Program-made: the position numbers and the translations under genes
Origin: Streptomyces sp. NBC_00286
Lineage (GTDB): Bacteria; Actinomycetota; Actinomycetes; Streptomycetales; Streptomycetaceae
Assembly: GCF_036173125.1 (NCBI RefSeq)
Contig: NZ_CP108054.1
Location: 6,229,001 to 6,293,000 of the forward strand
Direction of reading: 5' to 3'
DNA length: 64,000 bases
The notes under the pieces: model-generated
What the model was told of the DNA's origin: nothing
The model's input: the letters and a program-made list of their open reading frames with translations, nothing else
Databases searched by the model: none
Shown here: positions 18,101 to 26,616 of the stretch, in pieces
How the letters are laid out: the number at the start of each line of letters is the position of its first letter
How positions within the stretch are numbered: the first letter of the stretch is position 1

Positions 18101-20049
18101 GCGTTGGCGCCGTCGGCGGACGGGTCGGGACGTCGGCCCGCGCCGTCGCGGAAGCCGCGCTCGCCACTGGCGTGGTTGCCCGTCGGGTGGCCTGAGCGGG
18201 CGCTGTCCGTGGTCGACCTGGGGCGGTCGGTCGCAGCATCGTTGTAGGCGCGCCCGTCGGCGCCCTGACTGCCCGACGGGCGACCCGCGTCGGCGCCGTC
18301 AGCGGACGGTCTGGAGCCGCCATACCCGCCCCCCGCGCCGCCATCGCCCGCCCCGCGCGCAGCAGGGATCGCCCCTGTCACGTCCGGGCCGGCGCCAGTG
18401 ATGCGGGCCTGAGCCCCGTGCGCAGCCGCCGTCGCCGCGTACGAGGGTCGGCGTGCCGTCCCGCGGTCGGTATCCGTCGTGTGGTCGTCCAGGCGGCGGA
18501 GGAGTTCCTCTGTGCGGGAGGTGGTCTGTTCGCGGTCGTAGGCCATGAGGAGGTGGCAGTCCTGGCCGTGGGCGGGGCGGATATGGGGAAGCCAGCCGAG
18601 CCAGGACCACTCGGTGATGCGGTCCTCAAGGGGGCGCGAGCGGTCTGCGCTGAGGAGGACGATCTCCAGTGTGTCGGGGGAGTGCAGTGCGGCGAGCTGT
18701 GCCACCACCGCGCGTGCGAGCCCGGAGAGGCGGGGACGCGGCCCGGCGATGCCCAGCGCGCCGACCTCCCGCAAGCCGGTGGTCACCGGCACCGCGGGCA
18801 GCAGCCCGGAACCGTCGGGTGCGCTCCGGTCCGCCGTACCGAGCCGTACCGCGAGCGTCTCGGGGTGGTCGGGGCCGCGTTCCCACAACCGGGGTCCCGG
18901 CCCGAGCGCGGTCAGGAGCAGTGCCGCGGGGTCGGGCCACCGCTCCGGCTCCCGGACACCCTCCGTGACGGGCTCGGGAGGCGGCGCCGACTCGTCCTCG
19001 TACGCGCTCCCCTCGTATGCCGATGTCCCGGACTGTTCGCCCCGGCCACCCGCCAGGCGCCGGGCCCACGCCGAGAGCCCGCCGCGTTTACGCGCCCCGC
19101 GCGGCGGCACGGCCGTACCCCTCGTCGGCGTGTCGTTCCGGGTGCTCCCGGCTCTCCCAGTGCCCTCGGCCGTCCCGGTGTTCTCGGCCTCCGGTGCCGC
19201 CCCCTGACCGGGCGCGACCGGCGGTTCCACCGAGCCGTGCCCCTGGGCCCCGGAGGAGCTGTCCTCCGCGGCTCCCCACCCGGCCGTACCGAAGCCATGG
19301 TGCGTGTCGCCCGCGTTTAAGGCGACGGAATCGCCGGCGGCGGAATCGTCCCCCACGCGCGCGTGCGGCACGGTTCCGGCGGCCCCGGGCAGCGGCTGCG
19401 GCTCCTCGGGCGCCCCCAGCACCCGTACATGCCCCTCCCCGTCCGGCACCGTCTCCCGTACCGCCTCCGCATCCCCGGCCCGGGCCAGCCGCAACGCCGA
19501 CTCGCCCACCCGCAGCAGCGCCCCCGGCGCCAAGCGCACCGGGCGCTCGCCCACGCGCGTGCCGTCCAGCGTCGTGCCGTTCGTGGAGCCGAGGTCCGCG
19601 ACCGACACCCGGCCGTCCGCCGCGACCGTGACGGCGCAGTGCAGGCGGGAGACATCCGGGTCGTCCAGGGGCACGTCCGCGTCGGCGGAACGGCCGATGT
19701 CGATACGGCCGCCGTGCAGCAGATGGACGCCGCCCGCGTCCGGACCGGCGACGACATGGAGCCGGGCCTCGGCCGCGTCGACCTCGGGGCCAGGCTCCGC
19801 CGGGGCGCCCAGGCACAGCACAGCGCCGTCGATCAGCGGCGGCTCACCGAGCGTGCAGCGCTGCGCGTCCAGCCGCTCCGCCCCCGCGTACAGCACACCG
19901 GGACCCTCGCCCCCCACCGCCGAGGCGAGGCCGGAGGCCACCGCGGCGAGTGCCGTACCGGCGGGCGCCGTCACCAGCACGTCGCAGGACACGGCACGCC
20001 CCTCGGGGCGCGTCCCCAGCGGGTCTACGACGGTCAGCCGGATCTGCAT
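15175..20049 (-). CDS. FHA domain / FtsK-SpoIIIE-like ATPase-related protein with tandem repeats
   Basis: Very large 1624-residue protein, probably reading Ser/Thr kinase signals. Residues about 90-185 are an FHA phosphothreonine-binding domain (IDIGRSADADVPL, VSRLHCAV, LGSTNGTTLDGTRVG). Residues about 430-560 resemble a degenerate FtsK-type domain. Residues about 575-1080 are low-complexity Asp/Gly/His/Pro/Arg sequence, partly built of 62-residue repeats. The C-terminal part has an FtsK/EccC-like ATPase fold with P-loop GPSGSGRTELLRS near residue 1286 and Walker B LAVIVDDLDALL near residue 1460. The P-loop lysine is arginine, so ATP hydrolysis is doubtful. The ATG at 20049 has AGAAGGGA upstream. 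The reading frame continues to 20367 without matching sequence. It is divergent from pkaA, so the kinase and FHA reader are likely a functional pair. Confidence 0.8.
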   Translation of the reverse strand: MQIRLTVVDPLGTRPEGRAVSCDVLVTAPAGTALAAVASGLASAVGGEGPGVLYAGAERLDAQRCTLGEPPLIDGAVLCLGAPAEPGPEVDAAEARLHVVAGPDAGGVHLLHGGRIDIGRSADADVPLDDPDVSRLHCAVTVAADGRVSVADLGSTNGTTLDGTRVGERPVRLAPGALLRVGESALRLARAGDAEAVRETVPDGEGHVRVLGAPEEPQPLPGAAGTVPHARVGDDSAAGDSVALNAGDTHHGFGTAGWGAAEDSSSGAQGHGSVEPPVAPGQGAAPEAENTGTAEGTGRAGSTRNDTPTRGTAVPPRGARKRGGLSAWARRLAGGRGEQSGTSAYEGSAYEDESAPPPEPVTEGVREPERWPDPAALLLTALGPGPRLWERGPDHPETLAVRLGTADRSAPDGSGLLPAVPVTTGLREVGALGIAGPRPRLSGLARAVVAQLAALHSPDTLEIVLLSADRSRPLEDRITEWSWLGWLPHIRPAHGQDCHLLMAYDREQTTSRTEELLRRLDDHTTDTDRGTARRPSYAATAAAHGAQARITGAGPDVTGAIPAARGAGDGGAGGGYGGSRPSADGADAGRPSGSQGADGRAYNDAATDRPRSTTDSARSGHPTGNHASGERGFRDGAGRRPDPSADGANAAHPPGSQGADGRAYDDAATDRPRSTTDSAHPGHPSGNHASGERGFRDGAGRRPDPSADGANAAHPPGSQGADGRAYNDAATDLPRSTTDSARSGHPTGTRAGSERGLGDGATSRPGATNASAHAGRRSNDPTGVTRGDSAGGRTSPSADGAHTDRPSGGQGLGGRAYDDPATDRTRSTVDSAHPGHPSGNHAGDERGSSHDTGARPRTTAEVAHPDRRPDARGGAGRDNAGHRPGPSAEGARPGDRPEDHGSVSGYGGGAAERASNPAQRVGGERSHGYDDALGHRPEPSAEGAPPGHQSGNHGSAAPGMPLAPTTAPNRRGGDQPYPVDAAGDHPGPTPVGAQAGHTSTDPAASGDPNPSNAPADPASTLGSRKPTPTRDRDATHLGIHLGGSQVDGAPRGRSRDRRPSWAQDDEGGDGVWPGPFTVVVVDGDPGPAAVREAVSRLAVEGPRVGIHVVCLAETAAASPASPVTETYEAACAASSVFRDCGAVALLSGDVATALRLMRVAPGAPEGAARTQAAELPRGPVGHGTVAAVDAVSMAWAERFARALAPLRTDAVPGERHARVSAPLPQAARLLDELGLARATPASLMARWADAADDTEALGGRAVAVLGAGPRGPASVDLAQEGPHLLIEGPSGSGRTELLRSVAASLAAAERPDRLGIVLIDGWDSTGAGAASRGDGLRVCTDLPHVTTHLAAHDPVRMREFAQSLTAELKRRAELLGRLDFAEWHARQRLQGRIVGQRSASGSTTASPGTTTRPGTATAQPTPGAGAADLDAPPSSTLRLRPAAERQRAAADAGPPLPRLAVIVDDLDALLSPALGSPGRPAAGSVVRALEAVARSGHRLGVHLVAATAGGPRTDETELARQAALRIALEAPSSGPEDPAPGRGRLTGPRGRSTPFQGGRVTGRIPRTSTLRPTVVPLEWDRMGDPPARRPVRELGNGPTDLALLASALERAARSVSATEVPSLL
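17470..18320 (-). repeat. 186-bp in-frame tandem repeats in the FHA/FtsK gene
   Basis: The anchor CCCGTCGGCGCCCTGACTGC recurs at 17881, 18067 and 18253, exactly 186 bp apart, giving a 62-residue unit containing GSQGADGRAY, RPRSTTDSA and GERGFRDGAGRRP. Two units are nearly identical; neighbours toward 17470 are diverged. The repeats are coding and frame-neutral. Confidence 0.92.
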
Positions 20050-20457
20050 CGCCGTCAGCGGTCCCTTCTGCGCGGGCGCCCGCGACGAGGCTCCGCTGCG
20101 ATCCCCACCGCAACTCCCCCCACCACACCGGGCACGTCGGCCAGTACGGGAAGCATCCTCGCACCTGCCACTGACAATGCGCCCGCATCCCACGAACAAG
20201 TGATCTTGATTGCTCGGCTCTGCCCGCAAAAGTGCCTGACCAATGCCCCCTTGAGATCGATCATGCCAAGATCCGGCAACCAACCGCCCAGGAGTGAGCG
20301 TCTTTGCCTGAAACGGAAGGGATCGCCCCACGTAATCCACAGGACGGCATCCACAGGATGACGACAACCCGGTGCCAGTTCAGCGGCACTACAGTGGGGC
20401 GGAACACCCGCAGCAAGGGTGACGGACCAGCCAGGCAAGCAGCAGGGAGCGCATGAC

Positions 20458-22167
20458 GTGCGGCCGGTAGGGAGCAAGTACCTCCTTGAGGAGCCGCTTG
20501 GGCGCGGCGCCACAGGCACCGTCTGGCGAGCCCGCCAGAGGGAGACCGCGGGAGCCGAGGCGGCAGTTCCGGGCCAGCCCGGCGAGACCGTGGCGATCAA
20601 GGTCCTCAAGGAGGAGCTCGCCAACGACGCTGATGTCGTGATGCGGTTCCTGCGAGAGCGCTCCGTCCTGCTCCGTCTCACCCACCCGAACATCGTCCGG
20701 GTACGCGACCTCGTAGTCGAAGGCGACCTCCTCGCCCTCGTCATGGACCTGGTCGAAGGCCCCGACCTGCACCGCTACCTGCGCGAGAACGGCCCCTTCA
20801 GCCCCGTGGCCGCCGCCCTCCTCACCGCCCAGGTCGCCGACGCGCTCGCCGCCAGCCACGCCGACGGCGTCGTGCACCGCGACCTGAAGCCCGCGAACGT
20901 CCTGCTCAAGCAGGACGGCGGCCAGATGCACCCGCTGCTGACCGACTTCGGCATCGCCCGGCTCGCCGACTCGCCCGGCCTGACCCGCACCCACGAGTTC
21001 GTCGGCACGCCCGCGTACGTCGCCCCCGAGGGCGCCGAGGGCCGCCCGCAGACCTCCGCCGTCGACATCTACGGCGCCGGAATTATGCTGTACGAGCTGG
21101 TCACCGGCCGTCCGCCGTTCGGCGGCGGGTCCGCTCTGGAGGTGCTCCACCAGCACCTCAGCGCCGAACCGCGCCGCCCCTCCACGATCCCCGACCCCCT
21201 GTGGACGGTCATCGAGCGCTGCCTGCGCAAGAACCCGGACGAGCGGCCCAGCGCCGAGAACCTCGCCCGCGGCCTGCGCACGGTCGCCGAGGGCATCGGT
21301 GTGCACGCGAACTCCGCGCAGATCGCCGCCGCCGAGGGAGTGGCCGCGCTGCTCGCCCCGGACCCGGCGCCCGCCACCGTCCCGGGCATGCCCGGCGCCG
21401 CCGACCCCACCCAGGTGCTGCCGCACGGCGCCGGCTCGTACGACCCGAACGGCGCGACCAGCGTCCTGCCGCACACCGGCACCGGGCCCGGCTCCGGTGA
21501 CGCCGACCCCACCTCCGTACTGCCGCGCGGTGGCGCCCCCGACCCCACCTCGGTGATGCCGCCGATGCCACCGAACCAGCCGCCGTCAGGCGGCGGCCCG
21601 GAGGACCCGCACCCCTGGCAGAACCAGCTGCGCGCGGCCCGCGACCGCAACGAGCAGACGCAGGTCCAGTCGTATCTCGACCCCGGCCAGGACCCGCTGC
21701 GGCGACGCCCCCAGCGACAGGTGGCCCGCCCGCAACAGCAGCCGCGCCAGCGGCCCCAGCAGCGACCTCAGCAGGGTTATCCGCCCCAGGGCCAGCCGCA
21801 GCAGTACGCACCTCAGCGGCAGCCCCAGCAGCAGCCGCAGCGATACGCTCCCGCGCCGCCGCCCCCCCAGCAGCCCGCGTCGAGGCCGCCTCGCGAGCCC
21901 CGGCCGCAGCGCGAGCCGCGCCCGCCGCGCCAGCGCAGCGCCAACCCGATGAAGATCCCCGGGCTCGGGTGCCTCAAGGGGTGCCTGTTCACGATCATCA
22001 TCCTGGTCGTCGCCGGGTGGCTGATCTGGGAACTGAGCCCGCTCCAGGAGTGGATCGGGACGACCAAGGGCTACTGGGAGCAGCTCACGGACTGGTTCCA
22101 GACGGCGTCGGACTGGGTGGGGGAACTGGGCTCGGGTTCGAACTCGGGTACTGGTTCCGGCCAGTAG
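20458..22167 (+). CDS. pkaA: Membrane-anchored Ser/Thr protein kinase PkaA-like
   Basis: Hanks-type protein kinase. The kinase domain fills about residues 5-270: glycine loop LGRGATGTVW, ATP-binding lysine in VAIKVLKE, catalytic HRDLKPAN, metal-binding TDFGIARL and AYVAPEG. A long Pro/Gln-rich linker with PTQVLP/PTSVLP/PTSVMP motifs (possible phosphothreonine sites) leads to a single transmembrane helix, FTIIILVVAGWLIW, near residue 515. A roughly 45-residue Gly/Ser-ending extracytoplasmic tail follows, with no PASTA or other sensor domain. I chose GTG 20458 with AGGGAG eight bases upstream because it matches the neighbouring kinase's N terminus; GTG 20419 is an alternative. The symbol follows recalled synteny with S. 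coelicolor (SCO2974). It is divergent from the FHA protein and followed by a strong terminator. Confidence 0.88.
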   Translation: MRPVGSKYLLEEPLGRGATGTVWRARQRETAGAEAAVPGQPGETVAIKVLKEELANDADVVMRFLRERSVLLRLTHPNIVRVRDLVVEGDLLALVMDLVEGPDLHRYLRENGPFSPVAAALLTAQVADALAASHADGVVHRDLKPANVLLKQDGGQMHPLLTDFGIARLADSPGLTRTHEFVGTPAYVAPEGAEGRPQTSAVDIYGAGIMLYELVTGRPPFGGGSALEVLHQHLSAEPRRPSTIPDPLWTVIERCLRKNPDERPSAENLARGLRTVAEGIGVHANSAQIAAAEGVAALLAPDPAPATVPGMPGAADPTQVLPHGAGSYDPNGATSVLPHTGTGPGSGDADPTSVLPRGGAPDPTSVMPPMPPNQPPSGGGPEDPHPWQNQLRAARDRNEQTQVQSYLDPGQDPLRRRPQRQVARPQQQPRQRPQQRPQQGYPPQGQPQQYAPQRQPQQQPQRYAPAPPPPQQPASRPPREPRPQREPRPPRQRSANPMKIPGLGCLKGCLFTIIILVVAGWLIWELSPLQEWIGTTKGYWEQLTDWFQTASDWVGELGSGSNSGTGSGQ

Positions 22168-22213
22168 GCCCCTCTTGTCGCTCAGTTTCGTTCAGATCAC
22201 TTGAGACCCCTTT

Positions 22214-22264
22214 GGGCCTGTTCAGTCCTATTCAGAGATGTTCAGGACTGAACGGGCCCCTTTT
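22214..22264 (+). terminator. Rho-independent terminator after pkaA
   Basis: 16-bp stem (GGGCCTGTTCAGTCCT with AGGACTGAACGGGCCC, one G-U pair), a 14-base loop and a following TTTT. It separates pkaA from pkaB. Confidence 0.85.
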
Positions 22265-22401
22265 CTGCTGCCCGAATCCCCGGAAGCGCGGTGCGGTTCT
22301 GGGGATTTGTCGACACCTGGCGGGTGATTTCTGTCTCCGGAGTGAAGGTTGGGCCCCCGTGCGCGTAGCTTTAGCGACAACACGCGTCCGTAGGAGCAGT
22401 C

Positions 22402-23634
22402 TTGGCACGGAAGATCGGCAGCCGGTACACCGCGCACCAGATTCTGGGGCGGGGCAGCGCCGGCACGGTGTGGCTGGGCGAGGGGCCGGAGGGGCCCGTC
22501 GCCATCAAGCTGTTGCGTGAGGACCTCGCCTCCGACCAGGAGCTCGTGGGGCGCTTTGTGCAGGAGCGGACGGCGCTGCTCGGGCTCGATCATCCGCATG
22601 TCGTCTCCGTACGTGACCTGGTGGTCGACGGCAACGACCTGGCGCTGGTCATGGATCTCGTACGGGGCACGGATCTGCGCACCCGGCTCGACCGCGAGCG
22701 GCGGATGGCTCCCGAGGCCGCGGTCGCGATCGTCGCGGATGTCGCGGACGGGCTCGCAGCCGCGCACGCGGCGGGTGTCGTCCACCGGGACGTCAAGCCG
22801 GAGAACGTACTGCTGGACATGCAGGGGCCGCTCGGTCCCGGCGGCTCGCATCCGGCGTTGCTGACGGACTTCGGGGTGGCCAAACTGATCGACTCGCCGC
22901 GGCGGACCCGGGCGACGAAGATCATCGGTACGCCGGACTATCTGGCGCCCGAGATCATCGAGGGGCTGCCCCCTCGGGCGGCCGTCGACATCTACGCGCT
23001 GGCGACCGTTCTGTACGAGCTGCTGGCCGGGTTCACGCCGTTCGGTGGAGGTCACCCGGGGGCCGTGCTGCGGCGGCATGTCACGGAGACGGTGGTTCCG
23101 CTTCCCGGGATTCCCGACGATCTGTGGCAGCTGCTCGTGCAGTGTCTGGCGAAGGCGCCGGCGTCGCGGTTGCGGGCGTCCGAGCTGGCGGCGCGGCTGC
23201 GGGAGCAGTTGCCCGAACTGGCGGGGATGCCGCCGCTGGATGTGGACGAGCCGGAGCCGGAGTCCGACGCGGCGTCGGCGGAGCCGGAGGCTCCGCGGGA
23301 TGTCGAGCAGGTGCGGAGGGGTGCGGTGCCGCTGGTGCCGGGGCGGGCCGCGCCCGACTCGAACCGGGACACGCACACGAGCATGCGGGTGCCCGGGCCG
23401 GACGAGCTGGCGGGCGGCGCCCGCGGCACCGCCCGCGCGCCCCGCGCCGCCGGCGCCCCGCGCCCCGGCTCCGCCCGAAACCGGGCCGCGGCCCGACGCC
23501 GCCGCCTCACGCTCAGCGCGGTGGCCGCCGCGCTCGCCGCCGCGGTCGGCATCGGCACATGGCTAGCCACGACGGGCGACAACGCAGACGCCAAGCCCCA
23601 GGGCCCGGGTGCCTCGGCTCCGGCTACGCCGTAA
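22402..23634 (+). CDS. pkaB: Membrane-anchored Ser/Thr protein kinase PkaB-like
   Basis: Second Hanks-type kinase, 410 residues. The kinase domain spans about residues 5-265, with [11 protein letters not shown], lysine in [22 protein letters not shown] and YLAPEI. An acidic then Arg/Ala/Pro-rich linker follows. A single transmembrane helix lies near residue 375 ([20 protein letters not shown]), with only about 20 residues outside, so no extracellular sensor domain. The start is TTG at 22402, preceded by TAGGAG at seven to eight bases; no better ATG or GTG is available before the glycine loop. It has its own spacer after the pkaA terminator and so is probably transcribed separately. The symbol comes from recalled synteny (SCO2973 next to prfB). 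Confidence 0.88.
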   Translation: MARKIGSRYTAHQILGRGSAGTVWLGEGPEGPVAIKLLREDLASDQELVGRFVQERTALLGLDHPHVVSVRDLVVDGNDLALVMDLVRGTDLRTRLDRERRMAPEAAVAIVADVADGLAAAHAAGVVHRDVKPENVLLDMQGPLGPGGSHPALLTDFGVAKLIDSPRRTRATKIIGTPDYLAPEIIEGLPPRAAVDIYALATVLYELLAGFTPFGGGHPGAVLRRHVTETVVPLPGIPDDLWQLLVQCLAKAPASRLRASELAARLREQLPELAGMPPLDVDEPEPESDAASAEPEAPRDVEQVRRGAVPLVPGRAAPDSNRDTHTSMRVPGPDELAGGARGTARAPRAAGAPRPGSARNRAAARRRRLTLSAVAAALAAAVGIGTWLATTGDNADAKPQGPGASAPATP

Positions 23635-23699
23635 CCTCCGCCTCCGCGGCGGTGTGCCCACCGGGCAGGGTGTCGGGGGTGCATTGGCGGCTGCGGCCC

Positions 23700-24340
23700 G
23701 TTGTGGCTGATCGCGCAGTTCCCCGCGCCCCTAAAGAGACCTGCGGCCTCCTTCAGAGACGCGGGCGGAACGAGGCGCGGGCCGCAGGACCAGGCGGCGC
23801 GGGCCGCATAACGGCGCAAGCCCTCACTCACCTAGGGGCGCGGGGAACTGCGCGAGCAACCCCGGACGGCCCGCAGTCGACACACGACCGAGCCGGGGGC
23901 CCGGGGGCGCGGCCCCTTGGCCGGGCCGCACGGCGCGCGGGCCGCACGACGGCCCAGGCCCCCACCACCCACCTAGGGGCGCGGGGAACTGCGCGAGCAA
24001 CCCATGGCGGCCCGCGGCCGAGATACGACCTTGCCAGGGGGCCGGGGGCGCGGCCCCTTGGCCGGGCCGTACGGGGCGCGGGCCGTACGACGGCCCAGGC
24101 CCTCACTCACCTAGGGGCGCGGGGAACTGCGCGAGCAACCCCGGACGGCCCGCAGTCGACACACGACCGAGCCGGGGGCCCGGGGGCGCGGCCCCTTGGC
24201 CGGGCCGTACGGGGCGCGGGCCGTACGACGGCGCAAGCCCTCACTCACCTAGGGGCGCGGGGAACTGCGCGAGCAACCCACGACGGCCCGCGGCCGACAA
24301 ACCACCCCGCCAGGGGGCCCAGGGGCGCAGCCCCGGTTTT
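23700..24340. repeat. Tandem 138-141 bp intergenic repeats before prfB
   Basis: Non-coding spacer of about 760 bases between pkaB and prfB. The core CCTAGGGGCGCGGGGAACTG starts at 23831, 23972, 24110 and 24248, giving periods of 141, 138 and 138 bp. Units one and three are nearly identical and units two and four resemble each other, an ABAB pattern. A further copy of the core lies in inverted orientation at about 23715-23745 (CGCGCAGTTCCCCGCGCCCC), so the spacer can fold head to head. An open frame through it joins prfB but has no gene-like composition. Confidence 0.9.
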
Positions 24341-24392
24341 CCGGACCCGCGCACCGACCTCCCCGCTCGGCGGAGCCAGTACGCTGGGGAGC

Positions 24393-25499
24393 GTGGCAGT
24401 TGTCGATGTATCCGAAGAGCTCAAGTCCCTCTCCGCGACCATGGAGTCGATCGAGGCCGTCCTGGACCTCGACACGCTGAGGGCAGATATCGCCGTGCTC
24501 GAGGAGCAGGCGGCAGCGCCGTCCCTGTGGGACGACCCGGAAGCGGCGCAGAAGATCACCAGCAAGCTGAGCCACCTCCAGGCGGAGGTCCGCAAGGCGG
24601 AAGCCCTGCGCGGCCGGATCGACGATCTGGGCGTGCTCTTCGAGATGGCCGAGGAGGAGGACGACCCGGACACCCGCGCCGAGGCCGAGACGGAGCTCAC
24701 CGCCGTCAAGAAGGCGTTGGACGAGATGGAGGTCCGGACGCTGCTGTCGGGGGAGTACGACTCCCGCGAGGCACTCGTCAACATCCGCGCGGAGGCCGGC
24801 GGCGTCGACGCCGCGGACTTCGCCGAGAAGCTCCAGCGCATGTACCTGCGCTGGGCCGAACAGCAGGGCTACAAGACCGAGGTCTACGAAACCTCGTACG
24901 CGGAAGAGGCCGGCATCAAGTCGACCACCTTCGCCGTCCAGGCGCCGTACGCCTACGGGACGTTGTCGGTGGAGCAGGGCACGCACCGGCTCGTCAGGAT
25001 CTCGCCGTTCGACAACCAGGGGCGCCGCCAGACCTCGTTCGCGGGCGTGGAGGTGCTGCCCGTCGTCGAGAAGACCGACCACATCGAGATCGACGAGTCC
25101 GAGCTGCGGGTGGACGTGTACCGCTCGTCAGGGCCCGGCGGTCAGGGCGTCAACACCACTGACTCCGCGGTGCGGTTGACCCACCTCCCCACCGGAATCG
25201 TCGTCTCCTGCCAGAACGAGCGCTCGCAGATCCAGAACAAGGCGACCGCCATGAACGTACTGCAGGCGAAGCTGCTGGAGCGGCGCCGGCAGGAGGAGCA
25301 GGCCAAGATGGACGCCCTCAAGGGCGACGGCGGCAACTCCTGGGGAAACCAGATGCGTTCGTACGTCCTGCACCCGTACCAGATGGTCAAGGATCTGCGC
25401 ACGGAGTACGAAGTGGGCAACCCCGAGTCCGTGTTCAATGGCGAGATCGATGGCTTCCTGGAGGCCGGAATTCGCTGGCGCAAGCAGCAGTCCAAGTAA
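24393..25499 (+). CDS. prfB: Peptide chain release factor 2
   Basis: Class I release factor that recognises UGA and UAA stops and triggers peptide release at the ribosome. The 368-residue protein has the tripeptide anticodon SPF in RISPFDNQG, matching RF2. The catalytic GGQ is in [17 protein letters not shown], followed by the conserved [14 protein letters not shown]. The coding frame is continuous where E. coli prfB carries its programmed +1 frameshift, so autoregulation by frameshifting is absent. The GTG start at 24393 gives the N terminus [20 protein letters not shown] lies very close to it, so initiation may be unusual or leaderless. The frame is open far upstream through the repeat spacer, but that part is not protein-like. 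A terminator follows at 25529. Confidence 0.96.
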   Translation: MAVVDVSEELKSLSATMESIEAVLDLDTLRADIAVLEEQAAAPSLWDDPEAAQKITSKLSHLQAEVRKAEALRGRIDDLGVLFEMAEEEDDPDTRAEAETELTAVKKALDEMEVRTLLSGEYDSREALVNIRAEAGGVDAADFAEKLQRMYLRWAEQQGYKTEVYETSYAEEAGIKSTTFAVQAPYAYGTLSVEQGTHRLVRISPFDNQGRRQTSFAGVEVLPVVEKTDHIEIDESELRVDVYRSSGPGGQGVNTTDSAVRLTHLPTGIVVSCQNERSQIQNKATAMNVLQAKLLERRRQEEQAKMDALKGDGGNSWGNQMRSYVLHPYQMVKDLRTEYEVGNPESVFNGEIDGFLEAGIRWRKQQSK

Positions 25500-25802
25500 G
25501 CGACTTCGCGGACATCGCTTTGTCGACAGGGCAACTGCCTCCTCATGGAAGGCAGTTGCCCTTTCTGCAGCCCAATGGGTGGGTTTTACGTCACACTCAC
25601 ATTGCGTCTCGGCCGTCATATGACCTTGATCTGGACATCACGGTCGCAACGACCTTGACGATGCTTTGAAGAACAGGAAGGCTGACGCGCGGCATGCGAA
25701 TCTCTGGGGCGCATGTGAACCGGGGGGCTTCGAGAGCGTCCCTGATGTCGTCGCCCCAGGCGCTGCTCCATTGACGATGAGCTATCTGGGGGTAGCAGGC
25801 AG
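25500..25802. other. Intergenic region between prfB and the LAETG gene
   Basis: Contains the prfB terminator at 25529-25561. The rest shows no convincing gene. A TTGACG box at 25771 is a possible -35 element for the downstream cell-wall protein but lacks a clear partner before the ATG at 25803. Confidence 0.4.
25529..25561 (+). terminator. Rho-independent terminator after prfB
   Basis: Perfect 12-bp stem GGGCAACTGCCT with AGGCAGTTGCCC, a 9-base loop, followed by TTTCTG. Confidence 0.88.
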
Positions 25803-26441
25803 ATGACCAAGAAGACGCGGATCCGTGTCGCGCGGGTGGCCGCCGGTGCGGTGATCGCCGCCGGTGCTTCGCTGACCGCCGCGGGTGCCGCTTCGGCCCT
25901 CGACGTCGGCGTCGAGGTGGGCGGTCTGAACGTCGGCGCGAGCGCCGACGAGGACGGCGTTGACGTCGGCCTCGGTGTGAAGGACCCGACCGAGGAGCCG
26001 ACGGACCCGCCCACCGACATCCCGACGGACGAGCCGACCGACGATCCCACGGATGAGCCGACCGACGAGCCCACCGAGGACCCGACGGACGAGCCGACCG
26101 ACGAGCCCACGGATGGGCCGACGGACGAGCCCACCGAGGACCCGACCGACCCGGGTGACGACGACGGCGCCGGCGGTGGCGGCAACGACACCGACCCCGA
26201 CGGCGGCGGCTCGCAGCCCGTCGAGCAGGGCGAGGGCAAGGAGAGCCTGACCGACACCGGCAGCGGTACCGGCACGGGCGCGGACGCCTCCGCTCAGGGC
26301 ACCGGCGGTGGCGGCGAGCTCGCCGAGACCGGCGCCGCCGAGACCACCTTCCTGCTGGTCGGTGCGGCCACGATGATCGCCGGCGGTATCGGCTTCCGCA
26401 TGCTGCCGCGCCTCATGAACGGCCGCGGCGCCGCCGCCTGA
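25803..26441 (+). CDS. Sortase-anchored surface protein (LAETG) with PTDEP repeat stalk
   Basis: Secreted 212-residue cell-wall protein. The N terminus is a classic signal peptide (KKTRIRVARVAAGAVIAAGA to AASA). Residues about 60-120 are a Pro/Thr/Asp/Glu stalk of PTDEP-like tetrapeptides on a 12-bp DNA period, and a Gly/Asp-rich spacer follows. The C terminus has a complete sorting signal: LAETG near residue 173, a hydrophobic helix (TFLLVGAATMIAGGIGF), and a basic tail with RLMNGRG. The LAxTG form is the substrate motif of class E sortases in streptomycetes. The stalk probably spans the peptidoglycan, yet there is little left for a head domain, so its surface function is unclear. It has GGGGG nine to ten bases before the ATG and is monocistronic with a terminator at 26502. 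Confidence 0.88.
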   Translation: MTKKTRIRVARVAAGAVIAAGASLTAAGAASALDVGVEVGGLNVGASADEDGVDVGLGVKDPTEEPTDPPTDIPTDEPTDDPTDEPTDEPTEDPTDEPTDEPTDGPTDEPTEDPTDPGDDDGAGGGGNDTDPDGGGSQPVEQGEGKESLTDTGSGTGTGADASAQGTGGGGELAETGAAETTFLLVGAATMIAGGIGFRMLPRLMNGRGAAA

Positions 26442-26501
26442 CGCCTGTCAGCGGCTGACCTGCCGTAGGCGTCCCGGCCCACGGCAGGTGTACGAACGCG
26501 A

Positions 26502-26539
26502 GAAGGGCTCGGAGTCCAGTACAGGACTCCGGGCCCTTC
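26502..26539 (+). terminator. Rho-independent terminator after the LAETG gene
   Basis: 16-bp stem GAAGGGCTCGGAGTCC with GGACTCCGGGCCCTTC (one mismatch) and a 6-base loop. It lies between convergent genes and may serve both strands. Confidence 0.8.
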
Positions 26540-26616
26540 ACGTCGTTACACGTAATGCCGCTTGCCATATGTGCCGTACGAGCTGATATGTGCCGTACGA
26601 AATACCTCGCCGCTCG

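Noticed and set aside
17470..18320. CRISPR array
   Set aside because: Units are 186 bp, contiguous and coding, with no short repeat/spacer alternation.
20050..20367. N-terminal extension of the FHA/FtsK protein
   Set aside because: No conserved sequence there, and a good ribosome site precedes the ATG at 20049; the stretch is the divergent promoter region of pkaA.
23831..24310. CRISPR array or tRNA cluster in the prfB spacer
   Set aside because: Units are about 138 bp, almost wholly alike, with no spacers and no tRNA arms.
23124..24392. Upstream in-frame extension of prfB
   Set aside because: It runs out of phase through pkaB and then through the intergenic repeats; RF2 proteins start at [13 protein letters not shown].
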